Shown here: positions 1-11,034 of the stretch, piece by piece
Position numbering within the stretch: position 1 is the stretch's first letter
Layout of the letters: each line of letters opens with the position of its first letter
NCBI GenBank assembly: GCA_023375785.1
Contig: SZWC01003934.1
Span: 84,080-111,247 of the forward strand
Direction: 5' to 3'
From: Penium margaritaceum
Taxonomy: Eukaryota > Streptophyta > Zygnematophyceae > Desmidiales > Peniaceae
Length of the DNA stretch: 27,168 nucleotides
The notes under the pieces: generated by a model
Database searches by the model: none
The model's input: only the letters and a program-made list of their open reading frames with translations
Told to the model about the DNA's origin: nothing
Translations under genes and position numbers: made by a program

Positions 1-176
1 ATCTACATCTATATCTATATCTATATCTATATCTATGTCTATATCTATATCTATATCTATATCTATATCTATACCTATATCTATATCTATATCTATATCT
101 ATATCTATATTTATATCTATATCTATATCTATATCTATATCTATATCTATATCTATATTTATATCTATGTCTATAA
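1..176. repeat. (TATATC)n hexanucleotide microsatellite
   Basis: Near-perfect tandem TATATC/ATCTAT hexamers run from the first base to about 176. A few units carry single substitutions (ATGTCT, ATACCT, ATTTAT). The array is cut by the window edge, so its full length is unknown. It leaves an open frame encoding alternating Ser-Ile, which is only the translation of the repeat. It grades into alternating AT-rich DNA after about 177. Confidence 0.97.
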
Positions 177-814
177 TTATGTATACATGTTTGCCGATTT
201 CTATATACATATATACATATGTACACATATCTTACAACTAGATGTTTACTTAAATCTTTATTATGATCTACATATGCATGTATGCCATTACTTATACTTA
301 TGTATTGATATCTCTATGTATGTACGTATGCATTGAAGACATAAACTATATATGTAGATGCATAACATAGGTTTTTGTTTATAGAATTTATTTTTCATGT
401 TTTTTTCCTAGATGCTAAATTGATATCGATCGAAAATAAGTGTATTTGGTTTCCATCTTCCACGTACTTTCATGTTTTTGTGAGCATATGCCTATGTTGT
501 CAATTGGATTTCATCCCACATCTTAGCTGTATGTTCAAAAACCCTTGAAAAGGTTGTGCTGCCTGAAAACTAAGGTCACGGCCATTAGCATTGGATAAAC
601 CATGGGGATGTTTGGAAACCAATTTTCCGAATGTGAATGAAGTGGCTGGAACTCGTGGGAGACCAGGACTTTATCGTCGCGGCAGCTAGTAAAAGGATGA
701 TAACAGGTTTTCGGGCTACAAAAGCACAAAGTTCCAGGCTTTGAGTTGTGCGACGAAGTTCTGCGATGAGTGCTTGTGACTTGGCGCGATGGTGGGGTCT
801 GTTGCGCAAAAGAC
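177..814. other. AT-rich unassigned DNA beside the microsatellite
   Basis: The first 180 bases are TATA/CATATG-rich and look like decayed microsatellite. The rest is ordinary AT-rich sequence with only short chance frames. No domain, terminal repeat or RNA gene could be recognised. Confidence 0.5.
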
Positions 815-1260
815 GTCAGGGCATGCAGTCTAAGATAGCGGACAATGAAGATATCTTCAAATGAAGTGACCTTCCGGTTGAAGTGGACAGCCTCCGAGTC
901 CTGCCTCGTCCTTCGATGTGTAGTCTCGGTTGCGAATCAATGTCCGTTTGTGCGAAACGATGCGAAACGAATTTTCTTGTCGTCTTGCGAATCGGACAAC
1001 GATGAGCGAGTGCGATGAAAAAGTGGGTGCGTGGGCTCGGTTTCACCAACTTTCGGGTGACAAAACTACCGCGAAGCACGAATGCTGATGTCAGCAAAAG
1101 AGCGGGCGGGATTCACATTCCCACCCACCCCTTGCCAGCCGTGGCCCTCATGTCACCACCGCTCTAAAGTGCATCCCTCGAGACACATCCCTGCCGCTCG
1201 CCTGCCATTGAATTTCGATCGTCATTCGCACGTGGATATTGACTGCAGCAACGACCGGCC
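815..1260. other. GC-richer patch with repeated TGCGAA words
   Basis: This stretch is clearly richer in G+C and CpG than its surroundings. It contains a perfect tandem pair of the 10-mer TGCGAAACGA at 951-970, further TGCGAA words nearby, and the 14-base palindrome-like word TGCTGATGTCAGCA at 1083-1096. That word recurs exactly at 24801-24814 in the copia leader. Short frames exist on both strands (93 codons minus, 71 codons plus), but neither has a recognisable domain. It may be a fragment of a GC-rich transposon or an old CpG-rich regulatory region. The sequence does not decide between these. Confidence 0.4.
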
Positions 1261-4037
1261 AAAGCACCTGTGCTTGCGCATAATCAACAATAAATGAAGG
1301 GTCGCATGTGGAGAATGTGCATTGAATAAAATGCGAAAAATACAGAAATACATAACAGCAGCCTGACTGTATCCCGTTACATTCAAGTAAAGTTAACTTG
1401 ACTGATGAGGCTCAAACTAAGCCCATAAAGTGTTCAAAATGGCAGGTGCGGATGCAACCCTATACCCACAAAAATCCCTATGAAAGTAACATATCCACGG
1501 GAATCAAAATAATCATCCCAAATCCAGGAGTTCATTGTTGAATGACACCCAACAATCATTGAAAATGAACAATACTCATGTTACCTCTTCATTATTCTCA
1601 AATAACTTCAACTCAAATTCACCGAATCTATCCCATGTTACAATTTGATACCCGACTATCCTACCACCCTAAGTATTCAATCCTTAACTCTTCAATTCAT
1701 CCAAGGGCGAAAGATCAAATCCTTCAAGGCCCCTTGCTTGTTTGAAATGGAAAACGGTGGGGACAATCGGCCACTCATTTCGAAATTTTAGGAAACCAAT
1801 TGTCCAAAAATGAACAACTTGGCATGCGTCTACATGAGTGGCGAGGCACCGTTACATCCAATTGCTCAGACGACAAGAGATCATTTGAACATGAGAATCA
1901 TATGCATGGAACACTAGTGTCATCGCACGTAAAAGGTAAAATGTGTGGTCACAATTACAACGTTGATTCTCCCCTAAAATGTGTATTCTTACATGTTCAA
2001 ATATGATAGAAACAAAACTTTTTAAGAACATGGGTGGCATTGGTGTACAATGTGAGAGTGATGATGTCATGTTTTGTGTGGAATTGTGAAAACACCACCA
2101 TTTAAGGGGTTTGTGAATTCTATACAAGGGCTTTGTGTTCAGTTTGTGTTTCCCATACAAAACGCCCCATGCATTTCCTAGAAGAAATTCCAGAACTCCA
2201 AACACGTTTGAAACAAAGGTCTAACAAAAACTTTAAATTCCGAATGTTTTTCTTGTGCATTTAAGGAGAAATGCACAAAAGAAGGGATTTTTGCTTCATA
2301 AAACAAAGTTAATCCCTTATAATTTTCAGGTTTTTTTAACAAAGAACTATATTAAAGGATTTAAGTTTTAGTATTTTTTGCACTCACAATAGAGGTGTGT
2401 CACATATGGGAGGGTTATGTTGCACATAGTTGATGTGGAAGCAAAAACCCTTTGGTTATGTGGCCGCCTTAACCATAAAACACGTTGTCATGTTATAGGT
2501 TGTTTACATTTAGAAGAAAAGGTTTTTTTTGTCCATTCTATATGATGATTGAGTACAAAAACATAAAAGATGCATAATGTATTCATGAAAAACTACAAAA
2601 AAGCACATGTTACACATCACAATAACATTTTTGGATTCCAAAAGCCCTATGGTAATCCATGTGCTTTTACCTTATCAATCAAATTTGCAAACGCTCAGAT
2701 TGGTAAGGTAAACCCCTCACGAGGCCCATGTTTTGAGGGGGGGAATGGCTATTGTCACATGAGGAGAGGACGCCGTCTCATTTGGAGGTGTTCTCCATTG
2801 ACTTTAGAGCCACGCCCAATGGTTTGCATGGCAAGGGAAGAAGGACAAAAAATCCCATTTAAGGCAGAATGGTGAACCCGTCCTTGGATGGAGCTAAACT
2901 ATTTGGCGATGCCTAATATGGAAGGCGTGAAATGGACTATTAGTTGCCATTGGAGCTGTTCCCAAAAGAGGACCGAATGGGAGGTATTTTCACCCCGACC
3001 ATGTATAAAAACAAAAAACACCCTATGAAAGATGTCTTTGTAGAGATTCAAAATCAGAGGAGGTCATCTAAGTTGAATCAAAACGTCACAATGTTAACAA
3101 AACATCTGTTTTCAAATGCATATTGTTCTTAAAGGTACTAAGACATAAAGGATGAAATTTGATGGCAATGGTAAAAGGCAAAAAATCCTATAATTCGATT
3201 ATAATTAATTCAAGGTGGATTAGAAAAGTGAAGAAATGCCACATGCATTGGTTTATCTGTGTTATTGAAGAGAATATAATTTTTTTGGTATCAAATGTTT
3301 TAGAAAATGTGTAAGGTTGGCTTCAACATCATTGTCAAAGTATTTCATGTTTTCTTTGGGCTATGAAGTATGTTGTGTCACTTTACTTCCCCCTAAGATG
3401 ATGAGATGCGAAGAATTGTGTTTTAAGTAGTTGGCATCCATTGAGATTACAAGAGAAAAGGCATACAGGCCTTGCAAGCAGGGGTAGGGTAGGTCATAGG
3501 AAGCATTGATGGCAAGATGGAGCAAGATGGGTGATGCTTCATTGACTTGGTTAGGTGAAATGGGGAAATGATGTTTTTAATCTTTAATAGCATTCAAAAA
3601 AACAGAAAGTAGAAATGGGTAGGAAAACAACACAGGCTAAAAGGGTGGAAAGATGGATGCTCTAGTAAAGAATGTAACAAGTACACATGAGATACACTTT
3701 GAAGGGATGTGTTCAATTCACTTTACAAAGTGTGAATGATTGTTCTTCATTGAGCTCGATGGAATGCATTTTGCTTCTCCATATGGAATAATCGGAAAAA
3801 GCTTAAATAAGTGACTTCTTTCCACCATTAAAAAATGATTTTGGTGTTGCATAATGTCAACGAATACCTCAATGGTTGATTGCAATGATAACTCACCTAA
3901 TTCTTTGATTTGAAGGTTGTTGATTGAGGAATTGAAGCTTTATTAAGATGTTTAACGTATTTGATAGGTGAGAAGTGATGAAGATGAGGCTTTTCAAAGC
4001 TTTCATAAATTTCAATGAGGACATTCTTTGTATCACA
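1261..4037. other. AT-rich unassigned DNA, no gene recognised
   Basis: About 2.8 kb of AT-rich sequence. The longest frames, 117 codons on the minus strand near 1852-2205 and 101 codons on the plus strand near 2570-2875, have no recognisable motif and low-complexity neighbours. Slightly more GC-rich patches occur near 2700-2900. No terminal repeats, hairpins of note or RNA genes were seen. It is probably decayed repeat DNA, but nothing specific supports a family. Confidence 0.4.
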
Positions 4038-4430
4038 TTCGATGAAATCCTTTGACAACTAGGCAAAAACTATAGTGCTTGAGGGTCTCCAAACCTCAAG
4101 CAATCTCGTCTCATCACCCATAGTTGAAGGTGACCCCACTCAATCCACGTGGCTCCTTTGACTTGTCGGCATGGTAATGCCATGCTACACCCCCTCTATT
4201 AGGAGGGAGAGCTACCTTGGCATCTTCAGTAATCAGAACGTGGGGTTTGAGACTTGGAGCACCACTGTAACAGATTCGACGGAATCCTAGGCCGAGTAGG
4301 CCAAAACGGTAGTGCTTAAGAGTTTCTGACTCTCAAAGCATCCCGTCTCATCACCCTACGTCCCAAGTGACCCACTCAAGCTATGTGGCTCCATTGAGTA
4401 GTTGGTGTGTCTCTGGCATGCTACATTCTC
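4038..4430 (+). repeat. Diverged two-unit tandem duplication, ~237 bp period
   Basis: Unit 1 (about 4038-4190) and unit 2 (about 4275-4428) align through the same ordered words: TTCGATG/TTCGACG, AATCCT, AGGC(C)AAAAC, TAGTGCTT, CGTCTCATCACCC, GTGACCC, CACTCAA, TGTGGCTCC and GGCATGCTACA. Spacing between matching points is about 237 bp. By eye the units are clearly homologous but old. Between them lies a segment with a GGTTTGAGAC word that resembles a pol III B box. The words resemble an LTR or other non-coding retroelement unit, but no coding domain accompanies them, so the family is not assigned. Confidence 0.7.
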
Positions 4431-5339
4431 ATGCGTTAAGGTAGGTGTGTAATTTAAGTCAAGGTTATCATTAAAAGAATCTTTTAAGAGGAGAATCTTA
4501 CATTTCATTATGAGGAGTATTGATGTTCTTGTGACATCAGCCTATCAGATAATGATGGTTCATGCAATTTTTAAAAAATTTCATCCTGAAGGAAGACCAC
4601 TTGAGAAGATGTTTGTACACATGTTTCCCCACCCTTAGAGTCCTCTTGTTTTGGGGAGTATCTTTGTTTTTACAAGACACAACATGTCTTTTGTGATTTT
4701 GGTGGAATGCCATCATCGACTCTTTGTGTCAACTAATATGGCACCATACAACGACCTTAGTTTACATGAATCTCCTCAAGTACGTAATTCCTTACTTGTT
4801 GCTATCATTATACTTGTACTTGATAGTCTTTTTAATTACAGGTTCAATCCAATTCTTGCGCTTCTGCACACTGAAGAACAACGTTTGCTTGTGGTGCAAA
4901 GAGATCCTCGACAACAACAAGCCACCTTTGCTGCTTTAGAATATGCGATGACTTATTCACTACAGGCTCCTAGAACCAAACATGGTAAATGTGCCAAAGG
5001 ACATCTAGGCATGCTCATCATGCAATGAGAGCAGCACATCCATGTCGTCACCAAGAGACAATAGTTACAGCTTAAACTTCCAAGGATGACAATATCTGTC
5101 ATCACTCATCAGTGGTATGGTGAGCGTGTGACGTGGCAACTATGCAAACATTGAATTCTTTAGGATGTTTTTAGCAAAATTAATGTGCAGATCCTATACA
5201 TGAACTCTCAAAAGCTGAATGGTCTCTCAGCGCCAAGCTTATGCTAAAACCAAGGATGACGTCCAAGGAGAGATGAAACACTAGTAAAGGAGGAAATGCA
5301 CTCAAGATGGGAGGTGCTTTGGACAAGTGCACGTCAAGA
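4431..5339. other. Unassigned DNA with one 125-codon open frame
   Basis: Moderately AT-rich sequence. The longest frame, 4651-5028 on the plus strand, starts at TTG, with its first ATG about 12 codons in. It encodes no motif I recognise, shows no start context or promoter, and is probably chance or part of an old transposon. Nothing else is supported. Confidence 0.35.
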
Positions 5340-5560
5340 CAACGTGCGTGCAAACATTGAAACATAGCTTAGCTCAATGCTTCGACACAGTCGTCTCCAT
5401 CCAAGGGCAAAACACCTTGGTAGGTATTCACGGTTGTCCCTGTAAGGGTCAAAGCACGATCACCGTACTTTCGGGTGAAATATTATCTAAGTCGTCACGG
5501 CAGCCTCCTCTCCATGCTTGCAAGCACTATCAAACTTATTAGGTCATCAAAAGACTTCAA
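5340..5560 (+). repeat. Dispersed repeat R, copy 1
   Basis: This segment aligns in the same order with 10770-10980. Shared blocks include AGCTTAGCT(C/A)ATGCTT, CACGG(TT/CC)GTCC followed by AAGGGTC, GGCAGCCTCCTC/GGCCACCTCCTC, and a terminal TAGGTCATCAAAAGACTT matched by a diverged TGAGTCGTCAAAGGATTTT. Many differences are C in one copy and T in the other, as expected from decay of methylated transposon DNA. Copy 2 lies inside the chromovirus, so R moved or was duplicated after, or alongside, that insertion. No protein is recognised, and the class of element is unknown. Confidence 0.65.
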
Positions 5561-6111
5561 AATTGTATAAACAAGCATACTAAGTGTTGCTGGGTGTACT
5601 TAGTTGATAGAGGGGAACTTTAGCAAGGAAGAAAAATTCTAGAACCTCCAAACCAGGCTGACAAAGCATTGCTAAATACACTTGGTCGACAGAGTGAGAC
5701 TTGCACATTGTTCGGCTATTTAGATAAAAGTAGCTTTATAAAGCAGAGTTGAGGTTAGACACAAACTTTGGGCTCTCAAAACTAGACGGAACTCGTAGCC
5801 CATAGATGGACAACGTCAAGTAATACACCTCAAGCGATGTAGCTTGAGTTTTGCAAGTAGTCTTGCCACCAGAGTGAGATGGTCATGCTTTTCAGGTCGT
5901 GTATGGCATCAGCTTGCCCAGACCGGCAGACTACTGCCAAAATTACAGTGGTCTTGAGATAAGAGCAATTGTAAAGTCTTGGTTTGAGGTGTTGTCTGGT
6001 GAAGACAGACTACTTGTCTTGGTTACTAGAGTTACTACTAGAGTTGCATGTGAACTTGTAGAATCAACTGGAGTGAGTAAGTGTAGTGTGCTCTTATGAG
6101 GTTGAGTTAAT
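5561..6111. other. Non-coding flank of repeat R with an ~82-bp imperfect repeat
   Basis: A block around 5586-5618 (TTGCTGGGTGTACTTAGTTG) is echoed about 82 bp later near 5668-5700 (TTGCTAAATACACTTGGTCG). This suggests a decayed tandem repeat comparable in position to the 64-bp repeats downstream of repeat R copy 2. The remainder up to the hairpin cluster has only short frames and no recognisable domain. Confidence 0.4.
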
Positions 6112-6867
6112 TGACCCAAAATCGTGCACTCGTAGATCAGTGCACGATTCTGGGCCAAAAGTCCGACTTCGGGTAGCAAAATCGGACTTCACCCGGCTCT
6201 ACGATGTCGCAGGTGGAGCTTCGCCAGTGAAGTCGTCAAACAATCACAAATCCCTTGAGCGAGGGGTTTGTGACTGTTCGAGGGGGGTTTGCGGGTAGGT
6301 TTGGATGGGGGGTCCGATGCTCCCCCTGCTATGAAAGGGAATTTGCTGGGCCCCTCTACCGTGCGGCCCAGCAGATGCTTACGCAAAAACAAAACCCTAA
6401 ACCCCAGAATGTAATTGGAGGATGGGTTTGAACGACGTTTGGGCTTCAAACTAGGGGTTGAACGCGGATTTGCGTGGTGGGAAAAAAATGAAAAGGGCAT
6501 TTTCGCTGGATTGCGATGGAGCGACGACCCCTTTTTTGCGTCAAACATGCAAATTCCCTCGTACAATGTAGGGTTTTGTGTTTTGCACGGGCTTTTCTCG
6601 TGCAAAACACAGAAAACCCTAAATTGTATGAGGGGGTTTGCATGTTTGACGTAGAAAAAAGGGAGTCGTCGCTCCATCATGACCTCGAGATCGAGCGTCG
6701 ACCACCGTTCTAACATCGGCAAAGCTGATGTCAGAACGATCGGACTTCACCCTCGATTCGGCGAAAAAGGGGTTGTTGCTGAAATCGAGGGGGAAGTCAA
6801 AAAGAAACTTTCAATGCGGTGAAAGTTTCTTAAATGGCTTTTATATTCATGCACTTGAGTGCATGAA
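6112..6867. repeat. Cluster of serial hairpins around a large foldback
   Basis: At least seven non-overlapping inverted repeats follow one another. They are 6112-6130 with 6139-6157 (17 of 19 paired, 8-nt loop), 6344-6352 with 6365-6373 (9 bp perfect), 6515-6589 with 6599-6678 (the large foldback), 6706-6738 (near-complete stem, AAA loop), 6743-6758 with 6783-6798 (15 of 16), 6802-6812 with 6821-6831 (11 bp perfect) and 6846-6855 with 6858-6867 (10 bp perfect, 2-nt loop). A weaker 8-bp stem lies at 6185-6192/6227-6234. The stems differ in sequence, so this is not one repeated hairpin. The block is more GC-rich than its flanks and seems to split the region matching the second copy of repeat R. 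It may be a MITE or foldback-type insertion, or a non-coding RNA locus. The hairpins are seen directly; function is unknown. Confidence 0.8.
6515..6678. repeat. Large foldback: 75/80-nt arms, 9-nt loop
   Basis: The left arm 6515-6589 and right arm 6599-6678 are reverse complements with about 85-90% pairing by eye and a few 1-3 nt indels. The loop is 6590-6598. Matched anchors include GATGGAGCGACGAC, GTCAAACATGCAAA, TAGGGTTTT and TGTTTTGCACG. Length and geometry resemble a young plant MIR precursor or the core of a small foldback transposon. There is no evidence of transcription in the sequence alone. Short open frames in both arms are by-products of the symmetry. Confidence 0.9.
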
Positions 6868-8352
6868 TGTAGGTCAGTTAACCCTAAATAACTTTTATAT
6901 TGGGATCTTGGCAAGTTGTCTAGCTAGTCCATGCCTAGAGGAAGCTTGCGTTACAAGGTTGTAGCTTCCTCTTGAAGGAATCTTCTCGATCCAAGGCACG
7001 TAGCTTCCATGTCAATGAATCTTGTTGAAGGTTGGGAACTTGGTAGTGGTCTGAATCACTGTGTGGCGCATGTTGCCGTTCACGCATGGCAGTCCTCAGT
7101 ATTTTCTTTGCATGATGCTCCTGATTCATGCATGTTGTGTCTAATGCAGTTGCTAAGTCAGTTGTTGATGCTATTGTGGACGTAGTTATTGCTCACTCAA
7201 ACAATTTGGAGTTTTGATAATGCACACGTGATATGACTTGTTAATTTATATATATGTGTAAGGGAATCGGTTTATGAGTAGTTATAGTGGTAAAATCAAG
7301 AGGATGGAGACTATGCAACACCCCCTTGAATGATGACAATGTTCCATGTCCTTCTTGAGTTGTGTTTCACCCTTGGCTGAATATAAACATAAATGGTTAA
7401 GAGCATGACGTTTCCAACACCTGTTAAAAAAATGGTGGTTTTTGCTGCCAAATATCATTGTTAGGGACGCAATTGTGTGAACCACTCTTAATGTGTTTGT
7501 CTTGTTAAAACACTTCTCCATGTTTGATGTTGGGGCAACGTTATACTAAAAAATAGCTGAAGAATCTCCATAGTTTTCAACTGTTCTACTCTTTTAAGAA
7601 GCTATGAAACATATTTATAGAAGTTATTTGATTTTTTTACTTGATAATTACTACACTTTCAATTCTTTAGTGTTTTGTTTCTTTTCTTGTACATGACTTT
7701 GATGTATGATGCCCTAGTGGAACTATTATGATAATGCCGCAACGTTCTTTGTTAGTATACTTTTGTTTTTCTGCAGTATGATTGTTGTGTTGCTTATGGT
7801 ACAAGTTGGCTTCTTTTACCATGCTTCTTGGTGTTCTTTTTGTCCCTTTAGTTCAAAATACGGTTGTGTTGCAGTATTGATGTGCTTGTACTTGACCTTT
7901 CATAGGAATGGGTGTGGTGTTAGGATGGTTCACCACAACCGATTCTCTGGTGTAACTGTTGTTGCCACATTGGCCTCATGATAGTGGAGGGACTATTACA
8001 AGTATGGGTAGTCTGTTGTATTAGTCTGATCGGATATGAAGGACTGTAAGAATGTGATGGGTCCTCTTAAGATTGCCACAACATGTTGTTTACAGTGTTC
8101 CTTGTGTTATTCTTTCTTCACTTTGCATGCAAGCAAGGGATTCCTTAATGATTTTATACCATATTAAAATACATGGAGTCTTCCTTTCTTTGTTGTCTTC
8201 ATATTTAGAACAACAGTTTTTTATGTGTACCATTAGCAGAGGAGGTAGATGCAAGAAAATCAAGGGTTCGGTGAGGTGTTATGTGTATAACACTTAAGAG
8301 TTTAAGTTTAAAAAATGACAGAATGGAAGAAGAAAGTTCACAAAATTGTTAC
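6868..8352. other. T-rich unassigned DNA left of the chromovirus
   Basis: The first part (about 6890-7010) shows weak, ordered similarity to 11369-11430 and 11661-11690 (TTTTATA, GCAAGTTG, GAAGCTT, GTAGCTTCCTCTT). This suggests it continues repeat R beyond the hairpin insertion. The 10-mer CTTTTATATT occurs at 6839-6848 and again at 6892-6901, flanking the last hairpin. From about 7100 onward the DNA is T-rich, with only short hydrophobic frames and no recognisable gene. Confidence 0.4.
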
Positions 8353-8899
8353 TGCTAGGCTAGTGGAACACACATGGCCCAAACCTAGAAGCGACCTAAG
8401 TTTTGCTCCGCAGCTCTCGCTATACATGGCGACTAAGTTGCGGTAATGGTTTTTTGTGCCCAAAAGGAATTGTTTAGACCACCGAAGAATCCTCAAGCGT
8501 TGATGCATACTTTCAAGTCACTTCTAGAAACTGTCAAAACACATTCTCAATGTCCATTCATGTTTTGAGACTATGGACAAGGTTGCTTCAAAGGACTTTA
8601 ACAAACCTTGCAAATCCAAGAATATTGTCATGAAGCCCCACGATGAACCAACAAGGAACGTCTTAAGCCAAAAAATCAAGATACGACGTCAAGTCATGCA
8701 AACAGCCCAAATCCCGAATGGCTCGACCGTGCCTCATTTTCTTGCATAAGCATATCGTATATTCATCTTCAAGTTTCAGCATTTACGATAACGTTGTACA
8801 TTTTCCACGTATGAAAAATACTTGATAAACCCCACTCTTGTGAAAAGTAACAAGCCTCGTTTGCAATTATGAACCACCTCACTTTCGCCTACCATAACA
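8353..8899 (+). repeat. 5' LTR of the chromovirus
   Basis: The segment begins TGCTAGG and ends ATAACA. It aligns over its whole length with 17203-17730. Shared blocks include GGCCCAAACCTAGAAG, TTTTGCTC, CTCATTTTCTTGCA, GTGAAAAGTA and TGAACCACCTC. The start was placed at the TG that lines up with the TG directly after the polypurine tract in the 3' copy. The end was placed at the CA just before the primer site. It would contain the promoter; only weak TATA-like words (GTATATTC) are visible. Confidence 0.88.
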
Positions 8900-8901
8900 A
8901 T

Positions 8902-8914
8902 TAGTATTTGAGCA
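8902..8914 (+). promoter_or_regulatory. Decayed primer-binding site, initiator Met-tRNA type
   Basis: TAGTATTTGAGCA lies 2 nt after the LTR end. It matches the usual plant Met-tRNA primer site TGGTATCAGAGCA at 10 of 13 positions. Position and similarity both support the call. The mismatches fit G-to-A and C-to-T decay. Confidence 0.75.
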
Positions 8915-9431
8915 CATCAGTCCGGATTAGGAACAAGACAAGTTTTTACATCAACGCGAGACTGACACGTGTTTTCATGTGCATCTCCATGAATGACAAG
9001 TTAGCATACATTGCGGTGATATCGACACGTGCAACAACTGCACCCTACGATTGCCGCAAAAACAGACAAAGAAATTGGGAATGACCGAACGCACCCCACA
9101 AAAGACCTTTCGCCTTAAGGCAAGGTATTTTTTTATGAAGGCTGGCACCTCAAGTGGTGCAACTTATCTTGAGCCTTAGATGTGTGATGTACAAGTCCCA
9201 CCTGCACTGTTGACCTGTATAAATACATTTGTTACATATGATAAAATTATGAAGCTGAGTGGCCAGTTGGTTAAGAATAAAGTGTTTCAAACAAATATAG
9301 CAATATGCTGTTAAAATTCGTGTCTCAAATGCGGATGAAGCGGTACTCCTTGATCAAATTCACATCCGAGGGGCTCAATTTGTTGAGGGCTTCGTAAATT
9401 ATTTGATTTAGCAAATTCCTAAGTATCGACA

Positions 9432-10225
9432 CTTAAGAATTTCCTTACGAGTTTGGAGGTGTATTTTACTACTGTTGTGGTTCACTCTGGCTGAAAGATG
9501 GTGAACCTAATGAATTTAAGGTGGAGGGCCGATATATTAGGCATCCTACAGTTTGAGATATCAAGAGGCGTTCATTGAACAACTATCTCATATTCATACT
9601 GTCGCTCGAGTTAGTTCACCCGACTTCAAAATTATCATCTGCTCCCCCATCCAACTGATGCAAGTTCTTTAAGGCACTTGACGCTTGCTTTGGCAAGATA
9701 AACGGGAAAAAATGTTTATTAGGGGCCACAATGGCTCAAACAACTTTCTTGAATGGCTGAACAATCACTTTGTTTTTGCGAGATTATCACCAATAGCCAT
9801 CTCGTAGAGGATGAACTTTGTTTTCACTACAACAGTAGCCTTAACTGTGATGTCCATAGAGCACTTGCGTCTTATAATTTGGTGCAAATCATCATAGCCA
9901 TTTATTATAGCGAGTATGCAGATTTCAATTCAAAGGTCAACAATCCTACGACTGGGATAAAAAATATCAATTGCATCAAATTAGTGGAAATTAGTTGTAA
10001 AACTTGGGAAACATGACCCCAATGGAGCGGATACCGTTGAGCAACGGTCTTGCGGGAAGATCAAGCACATCGCGAGGCAAAAGCAGATTGTCGTGAAGTA
10101 GATGAATAGAAGATAAGAGGAGAAGTGTCGTAGAATGGCCAAGGATAGGAGAAGTTGGCAAAACTCCCACCCACACAAAAGTTAGAGTCAAACGATCGCC
10201 GCTCAAATGGCTACATTCACCTAAT
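9432..10225 (+). pseudogene. Gag remnant of the chromovirus
   Basis: At 9432-9550 the frame reads FLTSLEVYFTT, a stop, then KMVNLMNLRWRADIL. This matches the pattern of the chromoviral Gag capsid core, in which a short aromatic segment is followed by K-V-N-L-A-x-L-R-x-x-G-D-A-L. Farther on, the frames break up: stretches such as NFLEWLNNHF near 9740-9780 and a Lys/Arg-rich segment near 10050-10160 probably come from the C-terminal half. No intact CX2CX4HX4C zinc knuckle was found. Gag would form the virus-like particle. This copy cannot encode it. Boundaries are approximate, and the sequence between 8915 and 9431 is leader with no recognised feature. Confidence 0.55.
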
Positions 10226-10441
10226 ACAGGGTTTCCTGAGAAACAAATGCTTGAGGAGGGATGCAAAGACGTCCAACCGGTGATTCCCTTGAGAGTGCAA
10301 GTGACGGATTACAAAAGCTAAAAAACCTTGTTTGCATTTCTTGATGGAGAAACATCTCATAGTTTTGTATTTGATCAATTGGTGAAAAACATGGGCTTGA
10401 AGCATGAACATGGAGACTTTAAAGGAAAAATCTTTGATTGA
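10226..10441 (+). pseudogene. Retropepsin-like protease remnant
   Basis: One frame reads 72 codons with an internal TAA at 10319-10321 and a TGA at 10439-10441. It contains VIPLRVQVTDY, then the active-site strand FLDGETSHSF, then QLVKNMGL. Chromoviral proteases have this order, with D-(S/G)-G-A-T-H at the catalytic Asp. Here the Asp is kept, but the following residues are changed (G-E-T-S), which would probably disable the flap-facing loop. It precedes RT as expected, although an insertion now separates them. Confidence 0.8.
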
Positions 10442-10769
10442 AAACTTTGTACTAGTCGATTGAAGAACCCGTTACAACAATAGAACGTTGGTTTGCGTGA
10501 CGTAAACATCTTGAAGTCCTGCCCAAGAGAAAGTACAAGGTGGTCCTCGAGCAATACTTTATGTATCAATAGAATGTTGGGTTTTGCAATGGTGGCACAT
10601 GCAGGAACGACCATTGCCTCACCACAAAGCCTATCCTATAGCAAGGGGGTCCTTGATGCTCCAGGATCTTTTCGTGTATCGAGCAAACTTAGCGGAAGTC
10701 AATATGTGGAATAGACTCTTGTTGAAAGTACAAAGTACAAGTATAAGATCTGTCCAACGAATAGCAGCT

Positions 10770-10980
10770 AAAGAGAGCTTAGCTCCATGCTTAGACGTAT
10801 CTCTTAGCACCAAACTAAGGTGCACCGCCTCGCTAAGCCATCACGGCCGTCCACGCAAGGGTCTCGGCGCAGCCATCATCTCAGGTGATGGAAAGCATTC
10901 AGGACTTCAAGGCCACCTCCTCGTCAGGCTAGTGGCATCCGCTAGGCTTACTGAGTCGTCAAAGGATTTTGCTTAGTCTT
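10770..10980 (+). repeat. Dispersed repeat R, copy 2
   Basis: It matches 5340-5560 in order (shared blocks AGCTTAGCTCCATGCTT, CACGGCCGTCC, AAGGGTC, CCTCCTC, GAGTCGTCAAAGG). This copy is richer in C and CpG than copy 1, so it is either younger or less decayed. It lies at the left end of the block inserted into the chromovirus pol region. Confidence 0.65.
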
Positions 10981-11034
10981 GGCATGGCCACCAAGTAGGG
11001 GTAGACTTTCCACTAGAAAACATGTCATCCTCAT

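Noticed and set aside
35..241. 68-codon Ser-Ile repeat protein
   Set aside because: It is only the translation of the TATATC microsatellite.
4651..5028. 125-codon plus-strand frame
   Set aside because: It opens at TTG with no ATG for about 12 codons, has no recognised motif, and sits in otherwise gene-free DNA.
6394..6405. Telomere-like CCCTAAACCCC
   Set aside because: There is a single short occurrence with no tandem array.
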